Shown here piece after piece: positions 22,399-23,901 of a DNA stretch of 23,901 nucleotides. Made by a program: the position numbers and the translations under genes. The stretch lies in assembly GCA_963559135.1 (NCBI GenBank), contig CAUWJP010000037.1, positions 1 to 23,901 of the forward strand, in the 5' to 3' direction. The first letter of the stretch is position 1; each line of letters opens with the position of its first letter. The DNA comes from Sellimonas sp963559135. Its GTDB lineage: Bacteria > Bacillota > Clostridia > Lachnospirales > Lachnospiraceae. The notes below the pieces were generated by a model. It saw only the letters and a list, made by a program, of their open reading frames with translations, was not told the origin of the DNA and did not search any database.

Positions 22399-23422
22399 GA
22401 AGAAATTCCTCCATACTCTTATATTCGTGTATTTCTCCTCCACCTTCTGTAATAATAGTTCGTATTTCCTCTTCCAGATGATCTGCATAGTCAGCAAACT
22501 CATTTAACCTATTCACATTATAATGTTCCATAAGCCCCATTCTCTTTATCCCAAAATCATCACATACAATGTTCAACTCCTGCTGAAGTAAAATTCCCCA
22601 CATATAAGTTTTAACCGGATCATTCTTTCCTGAATAATATCGAATGCGCAGCCATGTATAGGATAATTCCGCATACCAGTCCGCTAACATCTGAAAGTCC
22701 GTATTATAATTTATGTTGTCTTTATCGACAGTACTTTCCTTTTCCAGAAACTCCCGTACAACACACACCGCTTCATGACACAATTTTCTTTGCATTTCTA
22801 CATCATACTCATCAATTACATTGCTATATAACTCAAGAAATCTCTTTGGGACTTTTTTCATAGCGGCAAGTTCCTCAATCTGATTTGTCTGAGATTTTCT
22901 GAAATATTCATGATTAGAAAAAGCTATTGCCTGAGCCAGATAATCCAGTACATAACCTGCACACATTTTTGCATCGCTTATCGTAGCAAACATCATTTCC
23001 GTAAAAATATTCTTTGCCTTTTCGTAAGAACTCAATGCACACTGCCTCATTTTCTCAGGATTTGAAAGATTTTCTTCCTGACGCTTTTTTAATCGTCTAA
23101 ATCGCTCAGCATCTTCTTGGGTTCTGGCATAAAGAATTTCTCCATCCGCAAGACAAGTTATATTATATTCTTCCAGCTCAGCAAATTTTTCCAATCTCTG
23201 CCAGTCAATTCCCCAGATATCAAATCCTACCCCTTCCAAAATAAAGGTACGCCCAAAATGATATCCTCTTTCTGTAGTCGGGACAAAATAGCCGACCGTC
23301 TTTACCTGATCATCTATTCTTAAAGTCGTATGAGAAACAACCAGGGCTATATCTTCCGGATATTCATTCTTCACTACATCAATTACCCATTTTGTCACAA
23401 ATTCTCTATTTTCCATATCCAT
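22388..23422 (-). CDS. Nucleotidyltransferase-fold-like protein with missing catalytic motif
   Basis: This 344-residue cytoplasmic protein resembles clostridial minimal-nucleotidyltransferase proteins. The region TTERGYHFGRTFILEGVGFDIWGIDWQRLEKFA at about residues 49-81 is quoted here by its ends TTERGYHF and WGIDWQRL. It is followed by CLADGEILYARTQEDAERF and a long all-helical C-terminal half (about 115-344). In active relatives the segment before this carries a GS motif and a DxD metal site (SDID). Here it reads VVSHTTLRIDDQVKTVGYF, with neither. It may therefore be a dead or regulatory NTase. GGAGG lies four bases before Met1 and ten before Met3, so either may start. It is co-transcribed with the CD3324-family gene. 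Fold assignment is by pattern recognition and is uncertain. Confidence 0.6.
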   Translation of the reverse strand: MDMENREFVTKWVIDVVKNEYPEDIALVVSHTTLRIDDQVKTVGYFVPTTERGYHFGRTFILEGVGFDIWGIDWQRLEKFAELEEYNITCLADGEILYARTQEDAERFRRLKKRQEENLSNPEKMRQCALSSYEKAKNIFTEMMFATISDAKMCAGYVLDYLAQAIAFSNHEYFRKSQTNQIEELAAMKKVPKRFLELYSNVIDEYDVEMQRKLCHEAVCVVREFLEKESTVDKDNINYNTDFQMLADWYAELSYTWLRIRYYSGKNDPVKTYMWGILLQQELNIVCDDFGIKRMGLMEHYNVNRLNEFADYADHLEEEIRTIITEGGGEIHEYKSMEEFLHEI

Positions 23423-23442
23423 CTTACCTCCTGCTTATTTTC

Positions 23443-23466
23443 CGGTTAACCGTTAATATAATTATA
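23443..23466 (-). promoter_or_regulatory. Putative -10 and adjacent 10-base palindrome before the NTase-like gene
   Basis: TATAAT on the minus strand (23461-23466, preceded by TTG) is followed downstream by the perfect palindrome CGGTTAACCG (23443-23452), which would lie near the transcription start. It could be a repressor site. No good -35 is seen. Confidence 0.35.
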
Positions 23467-23664
23467 CAAGATGCTATTATTCAGATGATACATAAGAAAT
23501 AAATGTAGAAATTCTTTCCTCTGAATAGCAATTGATAATGAAGGCTGATTATACCTTTATTACGCTTTGCCGGTTTTCAAAGCCCCTCTCATAAAACTAT
23601 GTTGAAATATTTGAAATAAACAAAGGGAAAAATAAGATCTGAAATGCTGTGCAACACAAAATGA
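23467..23664. other. Non-coding spacer with no recognisable feature
   Basis: This AT-rich stretch lies between the tRNA-Leu terminator and the NTase-like promoter. I see no credible ORF, RNA gene or repeat in it. Confidence 0.5.
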
Positions 23665-23690
23665 AAAAAGCCCGATACTTCGAGCTTTTT
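23665..23690 (-). terminator. Rho-independent terminator of tRNA-Leu
   Basis: An 11-base stem (AAAAAGCTCGA on the minus strand with its partner, one U-G pair) closes an AGTA loop and runs into a T-tract. It begins 5 bases after the tRNA 3' end. Confidence 0.85.
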
Positions 23691-23694
23691 AGAC

Positions 23695-23775
23695 TGCGGA
23701 TGACAGGAATCGAACCTGCACGTCGGGGACACCAGATCCTAAGTCTGGCGCGTCTGCCAGTTCCGCCACATCCGC
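23695..23775 (-). tRNA. tRNA-Leu (anticodon UAG)
   Basis: This is an 81-base type II tRNA on the minus strand. The acceptor GCGGATG pairs with CATCCGC, with discriminator A at 23695. The anticodon arm CCAGA-CTTAGGA-TCTGG gives anticodon TAG, which reads CUN leucine codons. A long variable arm and a GGTTCGATTCC T-arm are present. The 3' CCA is not encoded. Confidence 0.95.
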
Positions 23776-23821
23776 ATAATATTATGTTCGACCCAGACTT
23801 TACAAGGCCGTGTATAAAATA

Positions 23822-23847
23822 ATAGACAAGCAGTACTGCTTGTCTAT
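23822..23847 (-). terminator. Perfect 26-base palindrome, probable terminator of tRNA-Lys
   Basis: The palindrome ATAGACAAGCAG... is fully symmetric around AGTACT and folds as an 11-base stem with a 4-base loop. On the minus strand it starts two bases after the tRNA-Lys 3' end and is followed by TATTTTATAC. The T-tract is interrupted, so termination may be partial, allowing read-through into tRNA-Leu. Confidence 0.65.
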
Positions 23848-23849
23848 AG

Positions 23850-23901
23850 TGAGCGTGCGGGGATTCGAACCCCGGACAACTTGATTAAAAGTCAAGTGCT
23901 C
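23850..23901 (-). tRNA. tRNA-Lys (anticodon UUU), 5' part beyond window
   Basis: The minus strand shows the anticodon arm ACTTGA-CTTTTAA-TCAAGT region with anticodon TTT, variable loop, the T-arm CGGGG-TTCGAAT-CCCCG and the acceptor 3' strand CACGCTC plus discriminator A (23850). The D-arm and 5' acceptor strand lie outside the window. CCA is not encoded. Confidence 0.9.

Noticed and set aside
22399..22503. N-terminal extension of the CD3324-family protein
   Set aside because: It lies fully inside the neighbouring gene, and the CD3324 family pattern begins at the ATG 22396-22398, which has GGAGG upstream.
23776..23821. Separate promoter for tRNA-Leu
   Set aside because: TTGTAA with TAATAT or TATTAT can be drawn, but the -10 would end only 0-3 bases before the mature tRNA, so transcription would start inside it.

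Overview
The window looks like a chromosomal segment from a gut-type Lachnospiraceae (Clostridia, Bacillota). The evidence is indirect: moderate GC, strong AAGGAGG-type ribosome binding sites, sigma-A promoters, and gene sets typical of that family. These sets are PadR plus HAAS/DUF1700, ATPase plus ABC-2 permease plus GldG-like protein plus DUF4340, a glgC-glgD pair, and a CD3324-family protein. I cannot name the species from sequence alone. I see no phage, integrase, insertion sequence or CRISPR array.

Layout. 21-1649: a PadR-controlled membrane-protein operon on the minus strand with its own promoter and an inverted repeat over the -35 box. Its second gene, HAAS/DUF1700, carries an in-frame stop that separates the regulatory half from a two-helix membrane tail. 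1661-5575: a four-gene ABC-2 exporter operon (ATPase, permease, GldG-like, DUF4340) closed by a clear terminator. 5673-6409: a lone plus-strand sugar O-acetyltransferase, convergent with the next operon across a shared bidirectional terminator. 6487-13199: a five-gene minus-strand operon made of a heterodimeric ABC exporter pair, a MarR regulator, a cytoplasmic family 2 glycoside hydrolase and a PfkB/ribokinase-type sugar kinase. Its consensus promoter is overlaid by overlapping TTGTAT/ATACAA repeats. A REP-like 40-base perfect hairpin lies just upstream. 13249-14875: DedA and YitT family membrane proteins.

15018-17348: glgC-glgD, the two ADP-glucose pyrophosphorylase subunits for glycogen synthesis, with promoter and terminator. 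17365-18503: a lipoprotein of unknown function. 18567-19615: a glutaminase with near-consensus promoter and terminator. 19676-22042: polyphosphate kinase preceded by a long leader, a possible 44-residue small ORF, and a promoter whose -35 lies in an 11-base-phased series of TTTACA-like hexamers resembling Pho boxes. 22044-23466: a two-gene unit of a nucleotidyltransferase-fold-like protein that appears to lack the catalytic motifs and a small CD3324-family helix-turn-helix protein. 23665-23901: tRNA-Leu(UAG) and a partial tRNA-Lys(UUU), each with a hairpin terminator.

The most interesting candidate system is the 6.5-13.2 kb operon. My inference is that it couples intracellular cleavage of a glycoside (GH2), phosphorylation of the released sugar (PfkB kinase), expulsion of the aglycone (ABC pair) and sensing of that aglycone (MarR). 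The second is the Pho-box-like array upstream of ppk.
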